From Sphingobacterium alkalisoli (GTDB taxonomy: Bacteria > Bacteroidota > Bacteroidia > Sphingobacteriales > Sphingobacteriaceae), in NCBI RefSeq assembly GCF_005049105.1, contig NZ_SUKA01000001.1:1454169-1518168 (forward strand): a stretch of 64,000 bases of DNA, written 5' to 3'. Position 1 is the first letter of the stretch. Every line of letters starts with the position of its first letter. A program made the position numbers and the translations under genes. Positions 36,875-45,282 of this stretch are shown one piece after another. The notes under the pieces were generated by a model that worked only from the letters and a program-made list of their open reading frames with translations, had not been told where the DNA came from and did not search any database.

Positions 36875-37276
36875 ATGTATATCTTAAACAAACCTTTAGC
36901 ATGGATTGGCATTGGAATAGGGGCACTAAGCACGGTCTTTTGCCCGTTTCTAAAAGTACCATTAGTTGGAAACTGGAACCTCTACCAGACGGATGTCAAT
37001 TTATTTGGGCTTAGCATTGGCCTGTTAGCGTTAAGTGTTGCATTATTGTTTATTCGCAAAGTAAATGCATTTCGGATCGTGACCTGGATATTTGCAGGCT
37101 GGACAGTGATTGGATTTGTGGCAGTCTATTTTAAAATTAATAATTACTTCGGTATGAAAATCGTAGATGGCATGCTTGCTAAGACCTTACATCTAAAATG
37201 GGGCTGGTTCTTTTTGTTTCTAAGTGCGTTGATATTAATGCTAAGTGTTCGAAAATTAAGAGCTGTTAAAGACTAA
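36875..37276 (+). CDS. Small four-helix membrane protein
   Basis: This 133-residue protein has four hydrophobic segments (AWIGIGIGALSTVFCPFL, LFGLSIGLLALSVALLFI, IVTWIFAGWTVIGFVAVYF, GWFFLFLSALILMLSV). The family is not recognised. It is a single gene on the plus strand between hemA and a convergent DUF2027 gene. Confidence 0.65.
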   Translation: MYILNKPLAWIGIGIGALSTVFCPFLKVPLVGNWNLYQTDVNLFGLSIGLLALSVALLFIRKVNAFRIVTWIFAGWTVIGFVAVYFKINNYFGMKIVDGMLAKTLHLKWGWFFLFLSALILMLSVRKLRAVKD

Positions 37277-37335
37277 TGTACAGAAAGCGGCGGATCGGAA
37301 GTTCCGAATAGTTATATAAATTCTTTTTGAACCGT

Positions 37336-37983
37336 TTATTTTTTAGTAGGGCGATGCGATATAAAATGTGATTTTAATTTGTCCAATCCAATATTTTCTT
37401 CTTTTCTATCCAATTCAAATAACCAAACTTTTTCACCGAGTATAATGTTGTTTTCTTTGGAATTAATTAAATCCAACGGTTTTACTCTTAATTCTTTGCT
37501 CAAAGGCTGCGTCTGAGTTTGCTGGCTGCGCGCATGACGGATTAGTTGAAATTGGAAGGTAGGCCATTTTCCAACCGCCGAGAAGTTAGCAGTATATACT
37601 TGTGCATAGTCACCTCTTGAGATAAGATTAGCGAATAAACCCGTAGTTTTTGCCCCTGAAATTTCTGATACACTGACAAGCAGTTCAAAAGAGGTCTCAT
37701 TAATCACATAAAATTTGGCTAAGCCGTCTTTCTGCTCGCCGGCTACAGCCAAGTATATTCCCTTGTCTACAAAAGGGCCTTGAGCGGTTCTGGGACTATC
37801 TTCTACATCATCTTCGGGTAAACGCATGTTGCCATGAACCAATGTAATCTTTGTCTTTAATACAGGTATTTCGAAACCTGTATCATCCGTTACGCCAACG
37901 ATGTCGTTGGCCTGTATAGACGTGATATGTCCCTCAATTGGCTCGTCTACAAATCGTACTAAATCTCCTATTTTGAATTCCAT
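37336..37983 (-). CDS. DUF2027-type protein lacking the usual C-terminal Smr domain
   Basis: This 215-residue protein begins EFKIGDLVRFVDEPIEGHIT and continues with VGVTDDTGFEIPVLKTKITL, as in the N-terminus of DUF2027 proteins. A beta-rich middle (GIYLAVAGEQKDGLAKFYVIN) follows. Bacteroidetes DUF2027 proteins usually continue into a C-terminal Smr (MutS2-related) domain near 340 residues; this one stops at SHFISHRPTKK. No Smr remnant is visible downstream. Its start overlaps the preceding aminotransferase-fold gene by 16 bases. Confidence 0.7.
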   Translation of the reverse strand: MEFKIGDLVRFVDEPIEGHITSIQANDIVGVTDDTGFEIPVLKTKITLVHGNMRLPEDDVEDSPRTAQGPFVDKGIYLAVAGEQKDGLAKFYVINETSFELLVSVSEISGAKTTGLFANLISRGDYAQVYTANFSAVGKWPTFQFQLIRHARSQQTQTQPLSKELRVKPLDLINSKENNIILGEKVWLFELDRKEENIGLDKLKSHFISHRPTKK

Positions 37984-39059
37984 ATATGTTTGTCTATTAA
38001 TTGTATTAATCTTTCGATATCGCTTTCGTCATTATATAAATGTATCCCTATACGTATGCCCGTTCCCCGGGGAAAGCATCTGAGTCCGCTAGACATGAGA
38101 ACTGGGTAAAGGTCTGGTGATATTTGTATATTTATTAAGGAGGATTTGACCGCTTTTGCTTTTATAGACGGAAGGATGAGATCCCTAGCTATAAGTTCGC
38201 CATAAGCCAGCGTGTTTAATCGCTGAATATGTTGTTGAATGGACTCCAATCCGATTTCTTTTAGAAAACGAATAGATTGCTGTAAGGTGCCGTGACTTAG
38301 GGTGTCTTGGTGGCCCGGTTCGAAATACGTGTCTAAAATGGACTTTTTTGCCCACATTGCTTCTTGCGGACGAGGACGAGATTGGGCTTCTCCATAAATC
38401 TTTGACCGAAAGGTTTCTGAAATCATTAAAAAGCCATTGCCAAACCCTGCCATCATCCATTTGTATCCACTGGTGCCGATTGCGTCGAAGCCGGAGTTAT
38501 CGAAATCAAAAGGAGCTGTTCCTAAGTATTGGGTAGCATCTCCGATGATCATAAGATCCGGAAATGACATCTTTAACTTTTTGATAAAACTTATATCTAC
38601 TTGCAGACCTGAAATATATTGAACGACACTTAATAGCAATACATGAGGCCTCTTTTCGCTCACGGCATTAAAGATATTTTCTTCTAAGTTTTCATTTGCT
38701 TCAATGAAGAAATGCGGGAATCCTCTACTTAGAACGGGATAATTAAGCGAAGGGTAGTCTTCCGAAATTAACGCAAAAGTAGTGTCGGCAGAAAGCCCTT
38801 CAATCAACGTGTTGAATCCAAATGAGAAATTGGGCACGCAGAATATTCGATCTGTACCGCAATGAAATAGGTCAGCTATGTCTTTTTTGACTTCTGCAAT
38901 AAATTCCCCTTGTTTTTCCCGTTCTACGCCTGAGGGCGCAAAAAATGCTTCATCCCGATGTCGCCTCCAAATGTGGTGGCTTCTGGGCATCAATCCATTT
39001 CCAGGTGTGTTCAGATAAATAATATCTTCTGGTACATCAAAATATGATTTGTAATCCAT
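37968..39059 (-). CDS. Class V aminotransferase-fold PLP enzyme
   Basis: This 363-residue protein has the type I PLP fold of the class V/cysteine-desulfurase-like group. Visible are IYLNTPGNGLMPRSH, FCVPNFSFGFNTLIEGL, IIGDATQYLGTAPFDF with the PLP aspartate, and GTSGYKWMMAGFGNGF with the likely PLP lysine. The substrate cannot be read from sequence. It overlaps aat by 23 bases and the DUF2027 gene by 16, so the three are one transcriptional unit. Confidence 0.8.
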   Translation of the reverse strand: MDYKSYFDVPEDIIYLNTPGNGLMPRSHHIWRRHRDEAFFAPSGVEREKQGEFIAEVKKDIADLFHCGTDRIFCVPNFSFGFNTLIEGLSADTTFALISEDYPSLNYPVLSRGFPHFFIEANENLEENIFNAVSEKRPHVLLLSVVQYISGLQVDISFIKKLKMSFPDLMIIGDATQYLGTAPFDFDNSGFDAIGTSGYKWMMAGFGNGFLMISETFRSKIYGEAQSRPRPQEAMWAKKSILDTYFEPGHQDTLSHGTLQQSIRFLKEIGLESIQQHIQRLNTLAYGELIARDLILPSIKAKAVKSSLINIQISPDLYPVLMSSGLRCFPRGTGIRIGIHLYNDESDIERLIQLIDKHIWNSK

Positions 39060-39705
39060 TTGGTTTCATGTGTTGCTGTTGTAAAATATCTAAATACTGC
39101 TGCTGGGGCATGTAAATGGCTCCCATGCTTTCTAAATGTGATGTATATACTTGGCAATCGATCAATTCCAATCCAAAATTTTGGATTAAAAAAACTAGTG
39201 CAGCTTTCGACGCGTTAGAAACTTTAGCAAACATGCTTTCGCCGCAAAATACGCCCCCGACCAATACGCCATATAGGCCGCCTACCAACTCCTCGTCTTT
39301 CCAAACTTCTATACTGTGGACAAATCCCAAATGATGAAGCTCCGTATAGGCCTTTCGCATATCGGCTATAATCCAGGTTCCGTCTTGATCTTTGCGATCA
39401 ATGTTAGAACAATTGGTGATGACCTCCTCAAAAACTGTATTATAAGTAAAATTAAATAAACCCATTGACAGTACTTTTTTCATACTCTTACTGACTTTGA
39501 GCTGATTTGGATGTAAAACAAATCTATTATGTGGCGCATACCAAAGTATGGGCGAATCGTCCGCATACCAAGGAAAGATACCATGTTTATATGCGGTAAG
39601 TAGTCTTCTTGGCGTTAAATCCCCGCCGACTGCCAGTAGGCCGTCGGCTTCAGCATACTTCGGATGAGGAAAGGAAACCTGCCCGCCTTCTAGTTCAAAA
39701 ATCAT
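39037..39705 (-). CDS. aat: Leucyl/phenylalanyl-tRNA-protein transferase
   Basis: Aat attaches Leu or Phe to N-terminal Lys/Arg of proteins, marking them for ClpAP degradation. The 222-residue protein has FPHPKYAEADGLLAVGGDLT, YKHGIFPWYADDSPILWYAP, HNRFVLHP and the conserved SIEVWKDEELVGGLYGVLVG followed by GESMFAKVSNASKAALV. Length is normal. Confidence 0.95.
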   Translation of the reverse strand: MIFELEGGQVSFPHPKYAEADGLLAVGGDLTPRRLLTAYKHGIFPWYADDSPILWYAPHNRFVLHPNQLKVSKSMKKVLSMGLFNFTYNTVFEEVITNCSNIDRKDQDGTWIIADMRKAYTELHHLGFVHSIEVWKDEELVGGLYGVLVGGVFCGESMFAKVSNASKAALVFLIQNFGLELIDCQVYTSHLESMGAIYMPQQQYLDILQQQHMKPNGLQIIF

Positions 39706-39819
39706 GTGCTTAAAAAACCTTCATCTCGCCTGAGGACGAGACCAATAGTCATGAAAGCTCCTTGATAGGTGGTTTCATAGCTGTTGGGAACATATACTTT
39801 CAGAAAAACACCAGATAAA

Positions 39820-40191
39820 TTAATCTGGCTGCCTATCTTCTTTACTTATTTCATCGAATAATTTATCCATGTGTTCGACATATTCATTGGTGTCGTCCAA
39901 AAAGAACTCCAATTGAGGAACCACACGCGCCTGGTTTTTTATCTTAACACCAAGCTTATAACGGATTTCATTTGTTTTCGTTTTGATGCTAGCAATGTCA
40001 TCCTTAGCTGTATTGGTATTTAAAAAGCTGAGGTATACGCGTGCTATCGCTAAATCAGGTGTGACTCTCACACGAGTCACTGTAATGAATGCACCAGGTG
40101 CCCATGTCCTTCCATCACGCTGAAATAATTCGGCCAAATCTTGCTGAATCACTCCTGCAAACCGTTGCTGTCTCTTGCTTTCTGTTGCCAT
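39820..40191 (-). CDS. rbfA: 30S ribosome-binding factor A
   Basis: RbfA helps mature the 16S 5' end and the 30S subunit, particularly in the cold. The 123-residue KH-fold protein starts with ESKRQQRFAGVIQQDLAELF and contains FITVTRVRVTPDLAIARVYL and VVPQLEFFLDDTNEYVEHMD. A promoter with TAAGTTTG (40237-40244) lies upstream. Confidence 0.95.
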   Translation of the reverse strand: MATESKRQQRFAGVIQQDLAELFQRDGRTWAPGAFITVTRVRVTPDLAIARVYLSFLNTNTAKDDIASIKTKTNEIRYKLGVKIKNQARVVPQLEFFLDDTNEYVEHMDKLFDEISKEDRQPD

Positions 40192-40236
40192 CGTGTTTTT
40201 TCGTTAAAGAAAGCCTTGACTCTCCATGTTATGATA

Positions 40237-40244
40237 CAAACTTA
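40237..40244 (-). promoter_or_regulatory. TAnnTTTG promoter box of rbfA
   Basis: TAAGTTTG on the minus strand with a TTG about 20 bases upstream; it lies between the terminator at 40314-40347 and the rbfA ATG. Confidence 0.5.
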
Positions 40245-40313
40245 GACAAACTTACTTTTTATAACAAGTTTTAATTTCTATTTGTATTGCTTAATTCTAT
40301 TTAGTTTGTGTGT

Positions 40314-40347
40314 AAAAAAAGACCTGTCGTGGGCATTGACAGGTCTT
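40314..40347 (-). terminator. Rho-independent terminator (minus strand)
   Basis: On the minus strand AAGACCTGTC pairs perfectly with GACAGGTCTT around a nine-base loop, followed by a T-run. It closes the short transcript that should start near 40495. Confidence 0.9.
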
Positions 40348-40389
40348 AATCAAAAAAATAGTTTATAACTGGATAGAATAATTTCTTTT

Positions 40390-40488
40390 TCAAGTTTCGA
40401 GACGTTGAGGTCTACCATCATTTAGTTTGTTTATCTCTGGGTCGTAAGATTTTGTGAGTATTAACTCACTTTCTCTTGTTCTTTTCAT
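40390..40488 (-). CDS. Candidate 32-residue small protein (or sRNA) with own promoter
   Basis: The frame starts with ATG 40488 after CGGGAG and encodes 32 residues beginning MKRTRESELILTKSYDPE, a very charged sequence without a membrane segment. It is framed by a near-ideal promoter (40502-40532), an operator-like dyad (40549-40564) and a terminator (40314-40347), so a transcript of about 185 bases is expected. It could be a small protein, or a regulatory RNA with an incidental frame. It is oriented like rbfA but is separated from it by the terminator. Confidence 0.5.
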   Translation of the reverse strand: MKRTRESELILTKSYDPEINKLNDGRPQRLET

Positions 40489-40501
40489 CTCCCGTGTGGT
40501 A

Positions 40502-40532
40502 CAAACATAGGCATATAAATCCTTTACCCAAA
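40502..40532 (-). promoter_or_regulatory. Near-consensus promoter of the 32-codon gene
   Basis: On the minus strand TTTG (40529-40532) is followed after exactly 19 bases by TATGTTTG (40502-40509). This is one of the best matches to the Bacteroidetes promoter in the window. Confidence 0.75.
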
Positions 40533-40548
40533 GATGTTTTTTAAAAAA

Positions 40549-40564
40549 AAGTAAGTGCTTACTT
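40549..40564. promoter_or_regulatory. Operator-like inverted repeat upstream of the small gene
   Basis: AAGTAAG-TG-CTTACTT, a 7-bp perfect dyad with a two-base centre, sits 16 bases upstream of the -33 element. The form is like TetR/MarR-type operators; the regulator is unknown. Confidence 0.45.
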
Positions 40565-40639
40565 ATTAATTGCTATTCAGCTTGATGAGGGAATATTATG
40601 GCGCAGATATAGAATGTCCGCGCCTTATGTATTTAAAGA

Positions 40640-43558
40640 TTAGAATGCCCGCTCTTCAAGATGTTTTGGAAGGTCAATATAGTCAATACCTTTTGACCAC
40701 CAATCTGGTGACTCAGTTGCTTTGAGATAATGGTCAAAAAATTCCATCATGCGTACTGCATAATCTTTTTGATTTACTTCTTTGCGAAGTCCGTGATTCT
40801 CTCCATTGTAGGTGAGCATAACGACCGGCTTATTGAGACGACGAAGTCCATTGAAATATTCGATCCCCTGGGTATAATCGACTGCACCGTCTTTATCGTT
40901 ATGCATAATAACCAAAGGTGTATTTACCTTTTTAATATGATAAATCGGTGAATTTCTTGCAAAAGCGTCCCAATTATCCCAGTACCCTGACGTTAAACGA
41001 CCTTGGCTGGATTCAAATATGCTCTGATTTGTGGAGCCGGAATTCCAATAGATCAAACTATACATACTGATCATATTCGTTAATGGAGCGCCGGCTACGG
41101 CCGCTTTAAAGATATCTGTCTGTGTAATTAAAAAGGATGTTTGATAACCTCCCCAAGAGTGCCCCTGCAATCCCACTTTATCGGGATCAACTATGCCCGT
41201 TGCGATAGCAGCTTTGACTGCCGGTACCACGCATGCAACTGCAGACATTCCGGGATCGTTGAGCTTGTACGTAATATCTGGCATCAATACAGCGTAGCCG
41301 TTACTGTTATACACCGCTCTATTAAATCCACCACCAGGAAAAGCCGGATTGGAATAACTATTCGTTCCGTCGGTTAATCTTTCATAGATATAAGTTATGG
41401 TAGGATATGATTTACCAGCTACATAATCCGCTGGTAGAAACAAGGTGGCTTGTAATGTGTCGCCGAAATCGTTTACATAGCTTAATAATTTCGATCCAGA
41501 CGAAAAGGCGAAATTTTCCATATCAGGGGTATTAGAAGTTAATTTCACCTCACTTTTCAGGAATTTGTCTGTACTTGTAAAGATCTCCGGAGATTCATTA
41601 CTCTTTTCTTTACTATAGAAAAACTGATCACCATGTTTGGATTTGTTAAATAATCCGAAGGATACATCTGCTAATGACAATACTTCTAAGCTATGTTTAT
41701 TGGCCGCTAGAAGGGCAATTCCAGACTGCTTCGTATTATCGTCGAAAAGGGTGAAATACTGATCTTTCTTTAAATCAATAAAATCATCATCTTCATAAAT
41801 CTTGTTATAACGGGAGGTAGTTAATTTTTGGTTTTTCCAATTGCTGGTTAGACTGCTATAGGTTTTCCCATCTGCTGAAACTTTCCAAAGGTCATAATTG
41901 TCTTTCAGAAGGACATGTTTGCCATCTTGTGTCCATCCAAAATTTGAAGTGGCAGGTTTTGAAACGTTATGGTCGTCGAAAGCATCAATAAAGGTAGTTG
42001 GAATCTTGTCTGTTATATTGGTCTTTACCGATGTTGCAATATGTAGCGTATAATAATTGCCATCGTGATAATAAAGAAGGTAATCGGCGGATGGAGAGAA
42101 TTTTATACTTCCTGTCGCATTCAGATAGAGTTTTTCAACGCCCAACTTTCGGCTACCTGTTTTTACGTCGATGATATACAGGTCGGCATATACCTGCCCA
42201 TTGAGGTTGGACTCGAACTCATAAGGTTTGAAATCCAAACCATATCCGATCTGTTGGGTGGGGGAAAGTACAATAGAACGGATATTGCTGTCCGCCAAAG
42301 AAATGAATCTATTTTCGTTGACATACAATGAACTCATTACCATGTAGTTTTTGTCTGATTCTAGTTGGTTTCGTTGGCTAGATTGCAGTCTTTTATCTTG
42401 CCAATTCCAAATAATCATATCGGGTTTTTCTAAGTCTTTTTTGTTATCGCCGTTCTGTTTCTTAGGTCTTTCACCAGCAATTTGTACAGCGGTACTATCT
42501 GACCTTAGTGTGTCTTTTGCTAAATCTATTTTTTGATTGGTGCTGTCTTTCGCGACGCTATCAATTTTAGCTTCGCCGGATTTTTCGTTTTCAGCTTTCT
42601 CAATTTTGGCAATACCAAAGAATATTGTGCTTAGATCCTTACTCCAGTAAGGAATACTATTCTGACTTATGCCATAACCGGATGTAATTTGATCTTCATC
42701 TAACCCGGTATATGTGAATAGGTCATTTTGTCCGCCCTTGATATTTTTAACGCCGATTAACGTGTAAATAGGTTCTTTGTAATTTTTGTCTTTCTTTGAT
42801 TTAAGTAAGGCAAATGCGGTGCCTTCTTTGTTCCAGTTGATTTTAGAATAATTTGCTTTGTCATTCTGTAAAATAGAAGTTAAGCCTGTTTTTAGGTCTA
42901 AAAGCAAAATTCCATTGCCGTTTGTTCCGTCGGCATCAACGGTATATGCAATATACTGTCCCGATTTATTGAATTTGAAATCACTCACATTCCCAAGGTT
43001 GAAGCTCTTTTTATTTTCTAAATGATAAAGGAGTAGATCGGATCCTTTCCCAGATTCTGAGGAAGGTTGACCGGCAGGTCGGCTCGTGGTTTTTGAAAAA
43101 CGAATAGCTATCCATTTGCTGTCTTCATTTGAAAACTGAATGGACTGTACATTGTCAAAAACGGTGGATGTGGTGTCCGAGAGTGAAACAATTTTTAACT
43201 TTTTTGAGATTGGTTTTTTTGCTTTTTCATTGGCTTTGATGTCCTTGTAATTTGGTGATTCGAAGAAAGCAATATATTTGCTGTTATAGTTGAACTCGAA
43301 TGGATTTACTTCTCCGCCGATCTTATAATTATAAGTAGTTGTGTCTAGCGTTTTTCGCAATGTAAGGCTAAGGTCACCTTGTGTGGGTCCCGAAACAAAG
43401 GCTGTCCATTTTCCATCGTTTGTATATTGCACACTGTTCATTCGTATGTAAGACCAAGACGGAATATCTTTCCAGCTAATGGGGATTTTGTTTTCCTGCG
43501 CGTAGGTTGCCAAACCGGCAACTTGAAAGCAAAGAAAAAGGAGAGTTTTGATGTTCAT
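40640..43558 (-). CDS. S9 family peptidase (prolyl oligopeptidase type), exported
   Basis: This 972-residue protein has a signal peptide (IKTLLFLCFQVAGLATYA), a long beta-propeller region, and a C-terminal alpha/beta hydrolase domain. The nucleophile is in GLQGHSWGGYQTSF (Ser near 801), the acid in HNDKDGAVDY (Asp near 889), and the base in NGENHGLRKE (His near 922), all in the order of S9 enzymes. It probably digests peptides in the periplasm or outside. A Ser/Lys-rich insert lies at ~330-390 (for example AKIDSVAKDSTNQKIDLAK). Confidence 0.9.
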   Translation of the reverse strand: MNIKTLLFLCFQVAGLATYAQENKIPISWKDIPSWSYIRMNSVQYTNDGKWTAFVSGPTQGDLSLTLRKTLDTTTYNYKIGGEVNPFEFNYNSKYIAFFESPNYKDIKANEKAKKPISKKLKIVSLSDTTSTVFDNVQSIQFSNEDSKWIAIRFSKTTSRPAGQPSSESGKGSDLLLYHLENKKSFNLGNVSDFKFNKSGQYIAYTVDADGTNGNGILLLDLKTGLTSILQNDKANYSKINWNKEGTAFALLKSKKDKNYKEPIYTLIGVKNIKGGQNDLFTYTGLDEDQITSGYGISQNSIPYWSKDLSTIFFGIAKIEKAENEKSGEAKIDSVAKDSTNQKIDLAKDTLRSDSTAVQIAGERPKKQNGDNKKDLEKPDMIIWNWQDKRLQSSQRNQLESDKNYMVMSSLYVNENRFISLADSNIRSIVLSPTQQIGYGLDFKPYEFESNLNGQVYADLYIIDVKTGSRKLGVEKLYLNATGSIKFSPSADYLLYYHDGNYYTLHIATSVKTNITDKIPTTFIDAFDDHNVSKPATSNFGWTQDGKHVLLKDNYDLWKVSADGKTYSSLTSNWKNQKLTTSRYNKIYEDDDFIDLKKDQYFTLFDDNTKQSGIALLAANKHSLEVLSLADVSFGLFNKSKHGDQFFYSKEKSNESPEIFTSTDKFLKSEVKLTSNTPDMENFAFSSGSKLLSYVNDFGDTLQATLFLPADYVAGKSYPTITYIYERLTDGTNSYSNPAFPGGGFNRAVYNSNGYAVLMPDITYKLNDPGMSAVACVVPAVKAAIATGIVDPDKVGLQGHSWGGYQTSFLITQTDIFKAAVAGAPLTNMISMYSLIYWNSGSTNQSIFESSQGRLTSGYWDNWDAFARNSPIYHIKKVNTPLVIMHNDKDGAVDYTQGIEYFNGLRRLNKPVVMLTYNGENHGLRKEVNQKDYAVRMMEFFDHYLKATESPDWWSKGIDYIDLPKHLEERAF

Positions 43559-43657
43559 GAAGATGTTAAATTAATTGTCGACAGTAAATTTATATAAATA
43601 AAAGGGAGGATATATTAAATGCACGTATTTGTATGGAAGATTTTACGTTTGAAATGG

Positions 43658-43665
43658 TATTTTTG
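43658..43665 (+). promoter_or_regulatory. TAnnTTTG box before the argH leader repeats
   Basis: TATTTTTG ends 5 bases before the first leader repeat, so transcription would start close to the first base of copy 1 and the whole repeat block would be the argH 5' leader. The -33 element is uncertain. Confidence 0.5.
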
Positions 43666-43670
43666 TGGCG

Positions 43671-43930
43671 GAGATGTAAATGGTTAGGAAAAAAGTGCTA
43701 TAAATTTACATCGAGCTCTCATCAGCCATTAAAAGACAAATTAAATATTGATGAAACCGAGATGTAAATAGATAGGAAAAGCGCTATAAATTTACATCGA
43801 GCTCTCATCAGCCATTAAAAGACAAATTAAATATTGATGAAACCGAGATGTAAATAGATAGGAAAAGCGCTATAAATTTACAATCGAGCTCTCATCAGCC
43901 ATTAAAAGACAAATTAAATATTGATGAAAA
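43671..43930 (+). repeat. Three tandem copies of an 86-88 bp leader element before argH
   Basis: Copies start at 43671, 43759 and 43845. Each contains GATGTAAAT and ATTTACATC (a 9-bp dyad), GAGCTCTCATCAGCC and TTAAATATTGATGAAA. The end of the third copy is the real argH start. Copies 1 and 2 contain the same initiation region followed by a six-codon frame, MKPRCK-stop (43751-43771 and 43837-43857). Copies 2 and 3 are nearly identical, with a one-base insertion in copy 3 (ACAATCG); copy 1 has a few changes. Confidence 0.93.
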
Positions 43931-45255
43931 TTTGGCAAAAAAATATTAATGTAGATTCCTTCGTGGAGTCATTTACGGTAGGAAACGACAGGGCCATGGA
44001 TATGCATCTGGCGGCGGCTGATGTATTGGGATCTTTGGCACATACACGTATGTTAAATGCGATTGGATTGATGACGGAGGAGGATCTCACTGCTGTCCAG
44101 GGTGAACTAAAACATATTTATTCTGAAATCGAACAGGGAAATTTTGTGATTGAGGATTCGGTGGAAGATGTGCATTCGCAGGTAGAAATGCTATTAACGA
44201 AACGTATTGGCGACGCCGGTAAGAAGATTCATTCGGGTCGTTCAAGAAATGATCAGGTTTTGGTGGATTTGAAGCTTTACTTCCGCTCTGAAATCCAACA
44301 TTTAGTCGGACAAGTAACTTCGCTTTTCGAACAGTTGATCACGTTAAGTAATCAGCACAAAGATATTTTGATCCCGGGATATACCCATTTACAAATCGCG
44401 ATGCCCTCTTCTTTTGGGTTGTGGTTTGGCGCGTATGCAGAAAGTTTGGTCGACGATCTAGAAATGATGAAGGCGGCATGGCGCGTTTGCAATAAAAACC
44501 CCCTAGGTTCGGCTGCTGGCTACGGTTCTTCGTTTCCCCTGGATCGTACGATGACTACTAGGCTCCTTGGGTTCGACGATTTAAACTATAATGTGGTGTA
44601 TGCACAAATGGGCCGAGGGAAGACAGAGCGTATTTTAGCACAAGCAATGAGCTCAATCGCTGCTACCTTAGCGAAATTTGCAATGGATGTGACGTTGTTT
44701 ATAAACCAGAACTTTGGCTTTATTTCATTTCCAGCAAATCTTACTACGGGTTCCAGTATTATGCCGCATAAGAAAAACCCGGATGTATTTGAGTTAATTA
44801 GATCACGTTGTAATAAGATACAGGCTTTGCCAAATGAGATAGCATTGATGACTACAAATCTACCAGGAGGATATCACCGCGATTTGCAATTGTTGAAAGA
44901 GAACCTGTTCCCTGCATTTCAGTCGTTGAGTGATTGTCTGGAAATTACTAAATTCATGTTGGAACACATCACGGTAAAGGAGAATGTATTGGATGATCCA
45001 AAATACGATTATCTTTTTAGTGTCGAAGTGGTAAACAACGAGGTGCTTAAAGGAATTCCATTTCGCGAGGCGTATAAAAATATTGGTTTAGCGATTGAAG
45101 ATGGAACCTTCAAACCTGCTAAAGAGGTGAACCATACGCACGAGGGAAGTATAGGTAATTTGTGCAATGACCAGATTCAACGAATGTTTAACGAGGTAAA
45201 AGCAGGGTTTGGATTTGAGAAAGTTGAAACGGCATTGACAACCTTAGTAAAATAA
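43924..45255 (+). CDS. argH: Argininosuccinate lyase
   Basis: ArgH splits argininosuccinate into arginine and fumarate, the last step of arginine synthesis. The 443-residue protein has KIHSGRSRNDQVLVDLKLY, IPGYTHLQIAMPSSFGLW and the fumarase-superfamily signature GSSIMPHKKNPDVFEL. ATG 43924 is preferred over the TTG at 43921. It is a single gene; argG and other arg genes are not near. The leader is made of the triplicated element. Confidence 0.97.
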   Translation: MKIWQKNINVDSFVESFTVGNDRAMDMHLAAADVLGSLAHTRMLNAIGLMTEEDLTAVQGELKHIYSEIEQGNFVIEDSVEDVHSQVEMLLTKRIGDAGKKIHSGRSRNDQVLVDLKLYFRSEIQHLVGQVTSLFEQLITLSNQHKDILIPGYTHLQIAMPSSFGLWFGAYAESLVDDLEMMKAAWRVCNKNPLGSAAGYGSSFPLDRTMTTRLLGFDDLNYNVVYAQMGRGKTERILAQAMSSIAATLAKFAMDVTLFINQNFGFISFPANLTTGSSIMPHKKNPDVFELIRSRCNKIQALPNEIALMTTNLPGGYHRDLQLLKENLFPAFQSLSDCLEITKFMLEHITVKENVLDDPKYDYLFSVEVVNNEVLKGIPFREAYKNIGLAIEDGTFKPAKEVNHTHEGSIGNLCNDQIQRMFNEVKAGFGFEKVETALTTLVK

Positions 45256-45282
45256 AGTAGCCTTTATAAAAGCTACTTTATT
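45251..45282. terminator. Bidirectional terminator between argH and galM
   Basis: AATAAAGTAGC (45251-45261) pairs with GCTACTTTATT (45272-45282). The stem overlaps the stop codons of both convergent genes. Confidence 0.85.

Noticed and set aside
39725..39760. Possible terminator after rbfA (TCTCG/CGAGA)
   Set aside because: The stem is only five pairs and lies away from the stop; too weak to list.
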